Below the pieces are notes generated by a model. That model saw only the letters and a list, made by a program, of their open reading frames with translations. It was not told where the DNA came from and made no database searches. Position numbers and translations under genes: made by a program. A stretch of DNA of 64,000 bases from Flaccisagitta enflata (taxonomy: Eukaryota > Chaetognatha > Sagittoidea > Aphragmophora), in the NCBI GenBank assembly GCA_965153355.1, contig OZ231127.1, positions 89,280,001 through 89,344,000 on the forward strand, given 5' to 3'. Shown here piece after piece: positions 24,136 to 34,719 of this stretch; position 1 is the stretch's first letter, and each line of letters starts with the position of its first letter.

Positions 24136-24323
24136 TTATCCAAGCCAGCATGACAAACTTTTACATTCTTCTCTTTTTTCCAATTGCAATGAATCTTCGT
24201 CGAGGACTCGTCGATTAGCCTTTTTCAATTCCTCAGCTTTTACTCTCGCATAGCACGCAAAATCAAACAAACCACAGTTTTCTCTTCTTTCCAATTGCAA
24301 AGAATCCTCGCGCGCAGCCAATC
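24136..24323 (-). CDS. Terminal exon of an unrecognised gene, paralogue A
   Basis: On the minus strand, the acceptor TATATTTTACATCAG is followed by a phase-1 frame of about 61 codons ending CWLG and TAA (24138-24136). The protein is charged and probably helical: AAREDSLQLERRENC, then VKAEELKKANRRVLDEDSLQ, with the DSLQLE motif occurring twice. The same terminal exon plan, including ANRRVLDEDSLQLERR and the CWLG end, is found at 59287-59106, which argues for real coding sequence under constraint. No family recognised; 5' exons beyond the tandem units were not found. Confidence 0.55.
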
Positions 24324-24532
24324 CTGATGTAAAATATAAAGTGGAGGACGGCTATGTAATGCGCCCTTTAATATGACATTTACACATTTACACGGCAATG
24401 TAATGCACCCTTTATAATGACATTTACACATTTACACATTTACACATGTAAGGGCAGATGTCTTTTTGAAGATTTTCCTATCTCTTGACATGAGCTCATC
24501 TGCAATGACTTAAGTCATTTTGATTGAAATAC

Positions 24533-24649
24533 CTGATTCCTGTGCCTTTTTCCATTCCTCAGCTTTCACTCTCAAAGCGCACTTAAAATCAAACAGAGCA
24601 CATTTTTCTCTTCTTTCCAATTGCAATGAATCCTCGCGTGCAGCCAAAC
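24533..24649 (-). CDS. Tandemly duplicated 117-nt internal exon, unit 1
   Basis: Minus-strand exon between TTTACATCAG and a consensus donor (GGAATCAG/GTATTTC). It starts with two codon-completing bases and ends with one spare base, so it is symmetric (phase 1/1) and can be added or skipped without frameshift. It encodes about 39 residues including AAREDSLQLERRE and FDFKCALRVKAEEWKKAQES, clearly related to the terminal exon 24323-24136. Confidence 0.5.
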
Positions 24650-24858
24650 CTGATGTAAAGTATAAAGTGGAGGACGGCTATGTAATGCGCCCTTTAATAT
24701 GACATTTACACATTTACACGGCAATGTAATGCACCCTTTATAATGACATTTACACATTTACACATTTACACATGTAAGGGCAGATGTCTTTTTGAAGATT
24801 TTCCTATCTCTTGACATGAGCTCATCTGCAATGACTTAAGTCATTTTGATTGAAATAC

Positions 24859-24975
24859 CTGATTCCTGTGCCTTTTTCCATTCCTCAGCTTTCACTCTCA
24901 AAGCGCACTTAAAATCAAACAGAGCACATTTTTCTCTTCTTTCCAATTGCAATGAATCCTCGCGCGCAGCCAAAC
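24859..24975 (-). CDS. Tandemly duplicated 117-nt internal exon, unit 2
   Basis: Nearly identical to unit 1 and exactly 326 bp away, with the same acceptor, donor, phase and length. The reading frame continues from this exon into unit 1 and then into the terminal exon with a Gly codon rebuilt at each junction. A fragment of a further unit (donor side only) lies at about 25110-25133. Confidence 0.5.
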
Positions 24976-25133
24976 CTGATGTAAAGTATAAAGTGGAGGA
25001 CGGCTATGTAATGCGCCCTTTAATATGACATTTACACATGTAAGGGCAGAAGTCACTTTGAAGATTTTCATGTCTCTTGACATGAGCTCATCTGCAAGGA
25101 CTTAAGTCATTTCGATTGAAATACCTGATTCCT

Positions 25134-25674
25134 GTGCATTTCTTCAGGGGAACAAAAACTTAAATGAGAATGAAATTTTTGAAATTGTTTCATGCAGGAC
25201 ACTGCTCTGTATTTCCACCGAGTACTTTAAACTAGGAGTACTGCCACTTTCATAATGGTTTCTGGTGGTCCAGCCCATGTTTAATCCATCACAGTGTTAC
25301 GATACATAGACAAATACAGAGAGCTGGGAGTGACTCAGACAGGGTCCGACAAAATGTTTTGTTGCCTACGAGCAAAATTTTTCTGCTGGTTCCTGCCTAC
25401 AAAATTTGTGTATGATTCTGTCATTGTATAATACTATGAAAGCCTTTTATTTTGATAAGCGCAGACTGATAAGAGAGAAAATCAAAGGCAATCTTGCCAT
25501 ATTTAAATCAGAATTGAATAAGCAACATTTTACTTATGAAGATTAAAACACTGCATAAGAATCTTAAGATCCTAAGATCTTCAGAAAAAAATTACTCTCA
25601 ATGACTTTTTAGTCAACTAAATCATCCTATTTCATGTTTTTTTTTTGTTTCATTCCTCTTTTTGACCCTTTCTT
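25134..25674. other. Unannotated sequence
   Basis: No exon, RNA gene or repeat family is evident. This would be the upstream intron of the minus-strand gene at 24-25 kb if that gene is real. Confidence 0.4.
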
Positions 25675-26222
25675 GGGCAGCGGCCCCAAAGGGCCGATGT
25701 CCTGTAGGACACAGGGGTGAATTTCCAGACGTCCGTACGTCCGTCCGTCCGTCCGTCAGTACGTCCCCCCCCCAGGGCCCCTCTCAGACCCCAAATCAGC
25801 CCTCTCAAGCCCAAAATCAGCCCTCTCCAGCCCAAAATCTGCCCTCTCAGGCCCAAAATCAGCCCTCTCAGACCCAAAATCAGCCCTCTCAGACCCAAAA
25901 TCAGCTCTTTCAGCTCCAAAATTAGCTCCAAATTAGCCCCAAATCAGCCCTCTCAGGCCCAAAATCGGTCCTCACAGGCCCAAAATCAGCCCTTTCAGCT
26001 CCAAAATTAGCTCTCTAATACCCTAAATCAGCCTTGTCAGGCTCAAAATCAAGCATGTCAGCCCTTTAATGTGCCTTCTCAGGACGTCTGGAAATTCACC
26101 CCTGTGTCCTACAGGACATTGGTCCTTTGGGGCCGCTGCCCTGCTCTCACTCTACTTCTTCAGTTGATCACTCCTAGCAGGGCATCGGGCACCGCTGACC
26201 ATGTGCGATCCTTGGATGACTA
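25675..26222 (+). mobile_element. GGGCAG foldback element, 21-bp internal repeats
   Basis: Inverted ends at 25675-25760 and 26081-26141 carry GGGCAGCGGCCCCAAAGGGC, TGTCCTGTAGGACA and ACAGGGGTGAATTTCCAGAC. A GTCCGTCC tract follows the left end. The core has about 12 units of CTCTCAGGCCCAAAATCAGCC. The tail beyond the right inverted end (CTGCTCTCACTCTACTTCTT to GCAGGGCATCGGGCACCGCT) matches 4760-4840. Confidence 0.85.
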
Positions 26223-26425
26223 GTTTTTCTTTTTGCTGTTTGTTATTTTGCCCTTGCTTTCCTCTTTTCCTATCTTATCTCTTCCCTCTCCTGCCTACAA
26301 TGCTCCCGTGCTCCCGCACTTTGTCGTACCCTGGGCTCAGAAGCTGTAAAATACTTGGTGAATACTAATCACCTAGTGGTAAATTTATTTGAAAGCAAAA
26401 TTTTGAAAAAAGTCTGTTATAAGCA

Positions 26426-26585
26426 AAACAAGGCCGGATACATGGCAATCCAGTCGCGGACGGTTGGGCAGGAGCAGTAATGTGTAAACCAATTGCAATT
26501 CAAAAATATTTCGGACTGACGGACCAACCGAAGGACCGACGGACCAACACGGCAAGGTGTAGAGTCGCGTGTCCGCGACTAAAAA
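26426..26585 (-). mobile_element. GTCY-1b element
   Basis: Tail AACAAGGCCGGATACATGGC with CAGTCGCGGACGGTTGGGCA; head (minus strand) AGTCGCGGACACGCGACT. The key AGTCGCGGAC is identical at both ends. Confidence 0.9.
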
Positions 26586-26812
26586 GGGATTTTTAGGTTT
26601 CTTTCGGAGGTGAATTGTTATAGCAGCTTCAAAAATCCTAAAAAATACCAGAAATGCATAGGTATAGTTAAAGTTTACCCATTCTAATCTTGAACTTCAA
26701 GTTATGACGGCAATTTTTGAAGGAAAATTAAGTGTTTCACCATACTTTTTGCATCATTATCAGGACAATAATGAAGCTGGAATGCTTTCTGTGGAAAAAT
26801 TGTTTAATGTTT

Positions 26813-27035
26813 ATAGTCGCGTGGTATGCGACTCTACACCCCGCTTTGTCAGTCCCTCTGTCCGTCCATCCGTTGGTCCGTCCGTCCATCGGTCCAACCG
26901 TCCATCACACTTTACTTTTTCTAGGTTTTTGTGGTTTTTGGCCTTACTGCTCCTGCCCAAACTATTTGGTGACCTCAATTATGGCCCCTGCCCACCCGCA
27001 CGTGACTGGGGTAGCCGTGTATCTGGCCTTGTTGA
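26813..27035 (+). mobile_element. GTCY-1 element
   Basis: Head AGTCGCGTGGTATGCGACT, CTCTACACCCCGCTTTGTC, GTCC/GTTGGTCC tract, body TACTGCTCCTGCCCAAACTA, tail CGCACGTGACTGGGGTAGCC to TGGCCTTGTT. A complete copy. Confidence 0.9.
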
Positions 27036-27154
27036 AAAAACTTGGTGCATACAATTCTATCATATTCTGACCTTAAATTTGATTTGAACTATGCAATTCA
27101 CATGCAAACAAGGAGGAAAATGATGATTTTTAGTTAATTTCTGCTTACACTTTT

Positions 27155-27405
27155 TAATAGGCTGTGTCCGTTGGTTGGTTGGTTGGTCGGTTGGTCGGTT
27201 GGTTACGCATTCATTAAAAATATCAAAATCAAGCATTTTTTCAACAGAAAAATGGTTCTACCCCAGTAAAAGAAGCATACATCAAGTAATTCATTCATTC
27301 AATCATTCATTCATTCACAAATAACATTCATTCATAAAAAAAACATTCATTCATAAAAAACATTCATTCAAAGAGGACGCATCGTTGGCCTACTTGGCCT
27401 TGCTT
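27155..27405 (+). mobile_element. GTCY-3/4 hybrid element, head decayed
   Basis: It starts inside the box (GGCTGTGTCCGTTGGTTGG), then (GTTG)n and ATTC repeats, and ends with AGAGGACGCATCGTTGGCCT then ACTTGGCCTTGCTT. The tail carries the GTCY-3 key complement GGACGCATC. Confidence 0.7.
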
Positions 27406-27613
27406 CTATTTTCTTAAGTCAAAATTCTAAGAAAGCCACACAGGGGAATATTGCATTTTGAAATTCACCGTAATCGATTTAAGAAGAGAACTATGTTCTT
27501 GGTTTCTGCATTTTTTCATTTTCTATGCAAGTTTAGAATTTTGACCAGCCCCCTGTCAAAAACAAAAAACGTAGAAATTTTCAATTATTTTATTTAAGTA
27601 TTATTGGCTAAAC

Positions 27614-28381
27614 AGTCAGCGGATAAAACACAATAGGTATATATATCACTCCGTTGGTTTTGATCCAACCTACTGATGTTAAACACGATGCTGTAAACAA
27701 CAACTGGTTGTTGAAATTACAGCCGGCTGTTAAGTTACAAAGTTCGCAAAAATCCAACTTTCACCAAAAAGAATGAGACCTGCAGATTCATAATTCTGAT
27801 GAAATTCTGAGAAATTTGATATGTCACACTTAACACTTTTTGTAAGAAATAATTTTTTTGACATTGCTTTATAGTTAAATTAAACATTGATAAAACTTTT
27901 TATTTTTAGTCGCATGCCACGCGACTCTAAAAGCCACTTTTCGGTTGGTCCGTCGGTCGGTCGGTCCGTCACAAAACTGTTTTAAAGGCTTTTTAAATCG
28001 TTTTTCATGTATCTGAATGGTTAAGAAGGAACTTTGTGGAGTGAACAGCCATTTCAAATGTCTCTTTGAAAAAAAATTGTTTGTCTGCCTGTCTGCCTGA
28101 CTTTTTTTGTAAGTGCCGACGCACGCGACTTAGGTCTAATGACCTTGTTATATAAAAGTATATGTTGTGACATGTCAAACTTCCCAGAATTTCATCAGGA
28201 TTATGAATCTGCAGGTCTCATTCTATTTGGTGAAAGTTGGATTTTTGCCAACTTTGTAACTTAACAGCCGGCTGTAATTTCAACAAGCAGTTGTTGTTTA
28301 CAGCATTCTGTTCAGCATCAGTGGGTTGAATCAAAACCAATGGAGTGATATATATACCTATTGTGATTTGTCCGCTGACTG
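27614..28381. mobile_element. CAGTC foldback transposon, 4-bp target duplication TAAA
   Basis: A 768-bp element flanked by TAAA at 27610-27613 and 28382-28385. Arms of about 190 bp start CAGTCAGCGGATAAAACAC and contain ACAGCCGGCTGTTAAGTTAC. A GTCY-1 element is nested at 27906-28145; without it the two halves match the copy at 28458-28986. Confidence 0.9.
27906..28145 (+). mobile_element. GTCY-1 element nested in a CAGTC foldback
   Basis: Head AGTCGCATGCCACGCGACT, short GTCGGTC tract, atypical body, tail GACGCACGCGACTTAGG to TGACCTTGTT. The uninterrupted relatives read TTTTATTTTCATATGAAAG here; the filled site reads TTTTATTTT, element, ATATAAAAG, with no duplication. Confidence 0.9.
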
Positions 28382-28457
28382 TAAACTTGGTCCTATTGCT
28401 AGATAAATGCAAATTTTTATTTTGAATATTTGATCTAACCCATCTAAATCACTTTTA

Positions 28458-28986
28458 CAGTCAGCGGACAAAACACAATAGGTATATATATCACTCGGTT
28501 GGTTTTGATCCAACCCACTGATTTTGAACAGAATACTGTAAACAACAACTGGTTGTTGAAATCACAGCCGGCTGTTAAGTTACAAAGTTGGCAAAAATCC
28601 AACTTTCACCAAATAGAATGAGACCTGCAGATTCATAATCCTGATGAAATTCTAAGAAGTTTGATATGTCACAACATATACTTTTACATGAAAATAAAAA
28701 AAAATGTATTATTGTTTAATTCAATTATAACACAATATTAAAAAAAATATTTTTTACAAAAAGTGTTAAGTGTGACATATAAAACTTCTCAGAATTTCAT
28801 CAGGAGTATGAATCTGTAAGTCTTATTTTATTTTGGAAAAATTGGATTTTTGCCAACTTTGTGACTTAACAGCCGGCTGTAATTTCAACAACCAATTGTT
28901 GTTTACAGCATTTTGTTCAACATCAGTCGGTTGGATAAAAACCAACGGAGTGATATATATACCTATTGTGTTTTGTCCGCTGACTG
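28458..28986. mobile_element. CAGTC foldback transposon, 4-bp target duplication TTTA
   Basis: A 529-bp element flanked by TTTA at 28454-28457 and 28987-28990, with arms of about 200 bp starting CAGTCAGCGGACAAAACACA. It lies 76 bp from the previous copy. Confidence 0.9.
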
Positions 28987-28990
28987 TTTA

Positions 28991-29759
28991 TTCAATTGTC
29001 TTTGCAGTTTCATTTATTTATTTTGTCCTTTTTGACCTTCTTTGAAACGCAAATGTTGGCTTTGAAGGGACGCCGTCTTATATAGAATGTTTTCAAAATC
29101 AAAGCCTAAAAATAGCCTTAAAACAGTAAAACATCGATTTTTTTATTTTTCTAAAGCCTTTATTTGCTCAAACTTTTTTGAAAATCCTGGAAAATCCAAA
29201 GAATCTCTCGTAGAAGTTTAAGTATAACTTCTTTTACCCTGAACAGCAAGTAACTTGGGATATTTTCAAGTTTGCAGCGTAAGAATAGCCTGAAAAACAG
29301 AAAATATTGATTTTTGAAAGCATTATCTCATAAAATCAGGCCTGTATAGAGTTGCATATCCCCCCCCAACAGGGGGGAATAAAATCAAAGGATTTGGAAA
29401 TGGGGAAGGAAATCAAAGGGTAGAAAAACCAAAAGAAGAAAAATATAGTTACACTTGTTACACTTTTGGCAGCACTAAGAAGTGATATTCAGTCACCACA
29501 ACATTATTTCATACTATTTAAACCAAAATATTACCATAAAGGGGTTATATATGTTGTTAACTATAAAGGGAAAATTTCAAAAAAAGAAAATAGAAAGTAT
29601 TCATCTAAGTCCTTTTCGCAGTAAGTCCTTGAGAGAAATACAACAAAACAAGCAGAATTTCTGGATTTTCTATGAAATCAGAAAAATTTATTACGGATTA
29701 TACCCTTTTGTCTCACCTTATATCTAAGCTCTCCAAAGAGAGTTAAACTGAAATGGGTA
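28991..29759. other. Unannotated AT-rich sequence
   Basis: No coding or repeat feature recognised apart from a short C8/G6 palindrome-like stretch near 29360 (CCCCCCCCAACAGGGGGG). Confidence 0.4.
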
Positions 29760-30300
29760 TTTCTAAATGAAATGCCATTTCTTAACAAAATCAGATAGCA
29801 ATAATAGATCGGAGCTGTAAATGAAAGCTTTATTGACAAATCTAGATATTGAAAATTGTGTCTTCTTTTTAATTATTTGCGTGGTGAACTGCGTCTACAT
29901 TGGTGTTATTGTCGTTGTCAACGGGGGTAGCCTACCCGGGCTTGATAAGCATGAATCGGCATCTGATTTTTAGAGAGGCCATGCGATCCACCACATTGGA
30001 CATGCCACTGGATCATTTTGTGTAAGACTAAATGTCATGTAATGTCATGTCATTCCAAGTCATGTCTATATTGATGCTTACGCTCAACTTCTTGGGCGAG
30101 TTGTCTTAGGTTTGGCATGTCATCCAGATTGACCAATGAAGGAACTGCTTCTTTCCTTTCCGTCTTTTGGATACTCGCAGAAAACGCCGCGTGACCTAAA
30201 TTTTTGGGTATACAACTGCAATGATAATTTCTATCACCACAAATCACAATGGTGGTCAATGCACATGCTTTTGTGCTGTTTTACGCAGTTTTCAAAAACA
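29760..30300. repeat. Duplicated segment, copy 1 (partner 62850-63190)
   Basis: It shares with 62850-63190 a leader (AAAATCAGATAGCAATAATA; GCGTGGTGAACTGCGTCTAC) and the exon-like sequence below. Copy 1 has an additional roughly 150 bp at about 29908-30065. The leader is also found at 57430-57640 and, inverted, at 43760-43950, so it is a dispersed repeat. Confidence 0.8.
30082..30195 (-). CDS. Candidate phase-1/1 exon, paralogue of 63105-62995
   Basis: Minus-strand exon of 114 nt between acceptor ATTTAG and donor GTTGAGC/GTAAGC. It encodes about 37 residues including AAFSASIQKTERKEAVPSLV and DDMPNLRQLAQEVE. The partner exon has the same splice sites and phase and is one codon shorter, an in-frame length change that favours coding. 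No family recognised. It may belong to a dispersed repeat rather than a host gene. Confidence 0.4.
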
Positions 30301-31337
30301 AATAATGCGGGGTTACAACATCGTAGTGGACGGAAGGAAAGTGGGGGGGGGCAGGGGCTGAAATACGCGTATTTACACTTTTGACTGGATAAGCATGGAT
30401 CAACCGACCAACCGACCAACAGTATTTTATTTGATAATGAAATGAAGCAATTGTAAGATGATAAATTTTGAAAAAAATCATTGGTGAGAAAAAAAATGTT
30501 CTAAAATTGATTTTAAAAAATGCGTTTTAATTTCCCAATGCAGTTGTTTTTAAAACATGTGATATTTCTATCATATCATGATAATAAAACAAGGATTATT
30601 AAGTTTCATGATAACAGTGCCACTCCTTGATGGTCAAAATTACCAAGTGCCATCGAGACCGTTATGCCAAGGTCCCGCTGTAAGTACTTTGATACCTTAA
30701 TCAGCAGCTGACTAAGGAAAAGTCTAATAACAGAAAAAAAAGAATTAAGGATGACTAACCTATAATGGCCAAAACGAAAAGAGAGGAGTACCACTTCATC
30801 ATCATCATCATTACAAGAGACGAATCGTCAGACGATCGAGGGTTTCAATGATCTTGAGCAGGGACGTTGAATTCTGAATGATATGAGCGACGGAGGTCGC
30901 CCCTTTTTTATACCCTTGATTTACCCCTAGGATACCCCCCAGATCTGGTTTTCTAGGTCATATTTGGCACCCAAAGTGATACTCAGACCTGTTTGCGTTT
31001 GGACAAAGAGAGATCATAAGGGTTTAAAGACCGATTTTTGGATGATTTTCAATGCGTTTGTTTCAAAGCTTTTGAATTTCTTACGTGACTTGTAAAACTC
31101 GTTATCTTATCACTTATCTCTCCTCTTATCGTAGATTTACATTATCTTTTGCATTCATCTACTTATGTTTTGAATCAGAATGAATGTTTTTTTATGTTGG
31201 TTATTGCTAAACTGCGTGTATTAGTAAATCAGTGAGGCTTCACAAGGCCCCGGGCGGGCCAGGCGTTTATATTCTTCCATCCTGCCGAGTAGCATATATT
31301 TTCCCCTGATATCTGCCGACGTCATCAAAACCTATAA
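30301..31337. other. Unannotated sequence with GTCY and pogo fragments
   Basis: It holds a reverse GTCY-2 tail fragment with a truncated head (30310-30420: GGACGGAAGG... CAACCGACCAACCGACC) and a pogo-like end at 30640-30682 (CCGTTATGCCAAGGTCCCGC). Nothing convincing in 30790-31330. Confidence 0.4.
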
Positions 31338-31351
31338 CACACACACCCACA

Positions 31352-31445
<94 letters not shown>
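31338..31445 (+). repeat. (CA)n microsatellite
   Basis: About 50 CA units directly abutting the GTCY-4 element at 31446. Confidence 0.97.
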
Positions 31446-31446
<1 letters not shown>

Positions 31447-31553
31447 AGAGCTATAACTGGCTGTGTCCGTTGGTTGGTTGGTTGGTCGGTTGGTCGGTTA
31501 CGAATTTGTTTGACGATCCACACGTCGCCCCTTACTGGCCAACTTGGCCTTCT
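31446..31553 (+). mobile_element. GTCY-4 element, head lost to microsatellite
   Basis: It begins within the head/box at CAGAGCTATAACTGGCTGTG, then (GTTG)n/(GTCG)n and tail CACACGTCGCCCCTTACTGG then CCAACTTGGCCTTCTT. The CA tract sits where the palindromic head should be. Confidence 0.8.
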
Positions 31554-31705
31554 TAGCTTGAAAACACTTCCGCAAAAGATGCAATGCCAAATCTCAGTAT
31601 CTAGCTCTCGAGTTCAAAATTTTTTCGTGGACTTTTTATCATGAACCTATTACTATCAGCTTATTTTTCTCACGCGTAAGAGCGGCAAAAAGGAAGTGAA
31701 ACAGG

Positions 31706-31816
31706 TCACCCAAATGCGATACCCGTTGCCCTGCTTTGAATGATTCTAAATTGGAGTGAGAGGAAACAGGGCAGCAGCCCCGAAGGAGACAAAGTCCTGT
31801 TGAACACAGGGAGATA
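31706..31816 (-). mobile_element. Solo end of a GGGCAG element
   Basis: On the minus strand, TGTCCTGT-type end and CTGCTGCCCTG are followed by CTCTCACTCCAATTTAGAAT and GCAGGGCAACGGGTATCGCA. This matches the asymmetric tail of the complete copies; the opposite end is missing. Confidence 0.7.
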
Positions 31817-32333
31817 CATGACAAGACATTCACGGACGATTGGGAAGGGGCCGTAATGCAAAAACCGCAATTCAAAAATGAGAAATGACGAAGGAACAAA
31901 AGCCACTGAAATCAAGATGTCATTTGCATATAACAGTTATATGATGACTGCTTTATTGAAATTTGATGATTAGATAATTTGATAATTAGAGTTGCAATCA
32001 TAACTTAATCTGAATTTTTGCTTTATATAGATAAAATGAGGAAACTTTCTGGACGTTTCAGAGTAATCAACATCATTTTGTGAATCAGAGTTATATGGAT
32101 GAAAGAGATTCCAAAAATCATTGTAATATAGAGATCATACATTAGTCAGTCTATATACAACACTTTATACCACCATTTCCGCTTGTGTTTATCGCTTCCA
32201 TGTCGTCATCAATATTCTGTGGGCAACCTGCATAGCATTTGCCAACCAACCAAGTTATAACTTAACCAGTCGCCCAAGGGCAATATGTGGTCAGCGATAT
32301 CCATTGCCCTAGTGGTGGTGGTGATGGTTAGCA

Positions 32334-32905
32334 GGGCAGCGGCCCCGAAGGGGATGATGTCCTGTAGAACCCAGGGGGACTTCTGCTTGATTGGGTTTGA
32401 GGGCACTATTGCCTCATTGAAAAACATGGAAAATTGACAAAAAATAGATATCTTAATAGTTTCAATTGAAAAACATGTAAAATTGATAAAAAAAATGCAA
32501 AAGTTTCCTTGGTATTACATTCAGAATGTGTAATCTTGTTGAACGCCATGGAAAATTGACAAAAAAATAAAACAAATATAGAATTCCCATTGAATAGTAT
32601 AGAAAATTGATGAAGAATGAGAAAAATGTAGATTGCAATTGAAGAGAATGAGAAATGGAAAAATAATGTGAAAAAACATAATTCCCATTGAAAAGAACGG
32701 AAAATTGATAAAAATTGAAAAAACGTAGAATTCCCATTGAAAAAAACACGTAGAATTCCCATTGAATAACATCGGAAATTTACAAAAAGATGAAGAAATG
32801 GCAAGGGCGGGGGAGGTTGAACGAATGAACGAACAAACGGACGCACAAACAAACAAAAGTCCCCCTGTGTTCTACAGGACATCGTCCCCTTGGGGGCCGC
32901 TGCCC
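32334..32905 (+). mobile_element. GGGCAG foldback element, 45-50 bp internal repeats
   Basis: Left end GGGCAGCGGCCCCGAAGGGG with GATGTCCTGTAGAACCCAGG is inverted at the right, finishing GGGGGCCGCTGCCC at 32905. The core repeats ATTCCCATTGAATAG and GGAAAATTGATAAAAA units homologous to those in the 4339 copy. The small frames of Phe/Ile/Ser character in the core are repeat translations. Confidence 0.85.
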
Positions 32906-32953
32906 AAAATGGTTGGCCTGCTTTAGCTTCTGATGAACAATGGTTGCGATAGC

Positions 32954-33053
<100 letters not shown>

Positions 33054-33082
33054 CTCTGTCTCTAAAACTGAAGAACAAGGCC

Positions 33083-33700
33083 CACTGTGCTTTCAAAAAA
33101 AATCTGAGTGAAAAATTACATAACTGTGGGTTTTTTTGCATTTTTGTGCAGTGTTGGGGTGTGATAATATGTAACTGGCTAAAATAAAATCATTCATCGA
33201 GCGCTTTTTGAGTAATCTTCAAAATGAAAAAAAAAACAAACCCATCTTCAATGAAGATTCTACTGAGTTGTATTGATCTATTTTTTGACTACATATTGGT
33301 AATCTATGCAAAATTCCCTTTCATTTGATAGGTCACACTATATGGTTTAATTCTGAAACAAAAGTTTTCATTTTTTGAGCCACCGTTACTCTTTTGTAAC
33401 GGTGACACAAAAAATGAAAATTTTGATTTTTTAATAAAGTATGGAGTGCGGCCTATCAAATGAAAGGGAATTTTGCGTATTTTAACAATATGGTGTCAAA
33501 AAATAGGTCAATACAACTCAGTAGAATGTTCATTGAAAATGGGTCTAATCTTTTTCCATTTTGAAGATTACTCAAAAAGCGCTTGGTGAATGATTTTATT
33601 TTGGCTAGGTACATGTTATCACACCCCAGCACTACACAAAAATGCAGAGAAACCCACAGTTATGTAATTTTTCACTCGGATTCTTTTTGAAAGCACAGTG
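33083..33700. mobile_element. CAC foldback transposon inserted in a GTCY tail, copy 1
   Basis: A 618-bp near-palindrome with ends CACTGTGCTTTCAAAA and its complement; the centre at about 33378-33406 reads GAGCCACCGTTACTC then TTTGTAACGGTG. Flanks AACAAGGCC and GCCGGATTTACGG rejoin as the reverse GTCY-1 tail AACAAGGCCGGAT, giving a 3-4 bp duplication centred on GGCC. Confidence 0.85.
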
Positions 33701-33759
33701 GCCGGATTTACGGGCCAAGATGGTGCGCCCGGCGATTTTTGTCTTGGCTGTGTCAGTCA

Positions 33760-33906
33760 TTCAGTCTGACAGCCTGTCGGTCTGTCGGTCCTTGGGTTCT
33801 TCGGTCCATTGGTTGGTCCACCACATTTTTGAATTGCAAGCAGTTATTGCATTACTGCTCCTGCCAAACTGTCTGCAACTAGATTGTCATGTATTCGGCC
33901 TTATTT
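33760..33906 (+). mobile_element. GTCY-1b element, head missing
   Basis: GTCGGTCTGTCGGTCC tract, TTACTGCTCCTGCCAAACTG, tail GTCTGCAACTAGATTGTCAT then ATTCGGCCTTATTT. The palindromic head is not recognisable. Confidence 0.7.
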
Positions 33907-34025
33907 AGTCTATTTCCTATCTCCAGCTCTATCCCTAGACCCATCCATGGCTCTGTCCCTAGACTTATCCTTAGGCCTATCCCTAGTCCTATCCCTAGAC
34001 CCATCCCTAGACCTATCTCAAGCCA
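33907..34025 (+). repeat. Degenerate CTATCCCTAGAC minisatellite
   Basis: About nine 12-bp units (CTATCCCTAGAC / CATCCCTAGACC). It resembles scattered telomere-like words but is not a telomeric array. Confidence 0.8.
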
Positions 34026-34371
34026 GGTGTAAATTTTATGGAGAAATGAGTAACGCCGTTACTAGCAAGGACATTGTGGCCTTTTAGAATGTCTCGGAGA
34101 ATAAAGGAGAAAGGACAAGAAAAAGAAAAAGAAAAAGAAGAAGAAAGAGAAAAAGAGGGAGAAGAAAAAAAAAAAAGAAAAATGAAAGGAAGAGAGTTGG
34201 GACCGATTGGTTGATAGCCAGATTGAGCTTGTCCTGTGTACCTGTCTTGTTTTTCAACCAGATAATCTCCAATCTATTAATCAATTGAGAGCATTCAAAT
34301 TGTCACGCTCTAGATGTTTAGCATATCTCAGCCTTCCTCAGTTTGACTCTCAGACTAAGCTGTTGAAAAAA

Positions 34372-34515
34372 AACAAGGCCGGACACACGGCAATCTAGTC
34401 GCAGACGGTTGGGCAAGAGCAGTAATGCAAGAACTGCTCGCAATCTTAAGAAATGTTTTGGACCGACGGACCGACGGACCTACTGGTGTAGAGTCGCGTG
34501 TCCGCGACTAAAAAC
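34372..34515 (-). mobile_element. GTCY-1b element, short complete copy
   Basis: Tail AACAAGGCCGGACACACGGC with CTAGTCGCAGACGGTTGGGC; head (minus strand) AGTCGCGGACACGCGACT. Internal GACGGACC repeats. Confidence 0.9.
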
Positions 34516-34624
34516 CACTTTTAAATACATTCAACTTTTAATGAATAAAGCTGCAACAATCACGTTTTTTTCTCAATGCAAGCCACTATATCTAGTTTTC
34601 AGTCTTTTAGAATAAAAAAGAATA

Positions 34625-34719
34625 CATGGTTACATGGCTACATGGCTACGTGGTTACATGTTTACTTAGTTACATGGTTACATGGTTACTTGGTTACATG
34701 GTTACATGGTTACCATAAC
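34625..34719 (+). repeat. 9-bp minisatellite (GGTTACATG)n
   Basis: About ten 9-bp units with ACTT and GCTAC variants. Confidence 0.95.

Larger units (their letters stand above)
24330..25133 (-). repeat. 326-bp tandem duplication carrying the exons
   Basis: Two full units and flanking partial units. Non-exonic parts include ACACATTTACACATTTACAC runs and TGACATGAGCTCATCTGCA. High identity of the non-exonic parts indicates a recent duplication. Confidence 0.9.

Noticed and set aside
33907-34025. Interstitial telomeric array
   Set aside because: Units are 12 bp CTATCCCTAGAC variants, not perfect hexamers, and no terminal structure is present.
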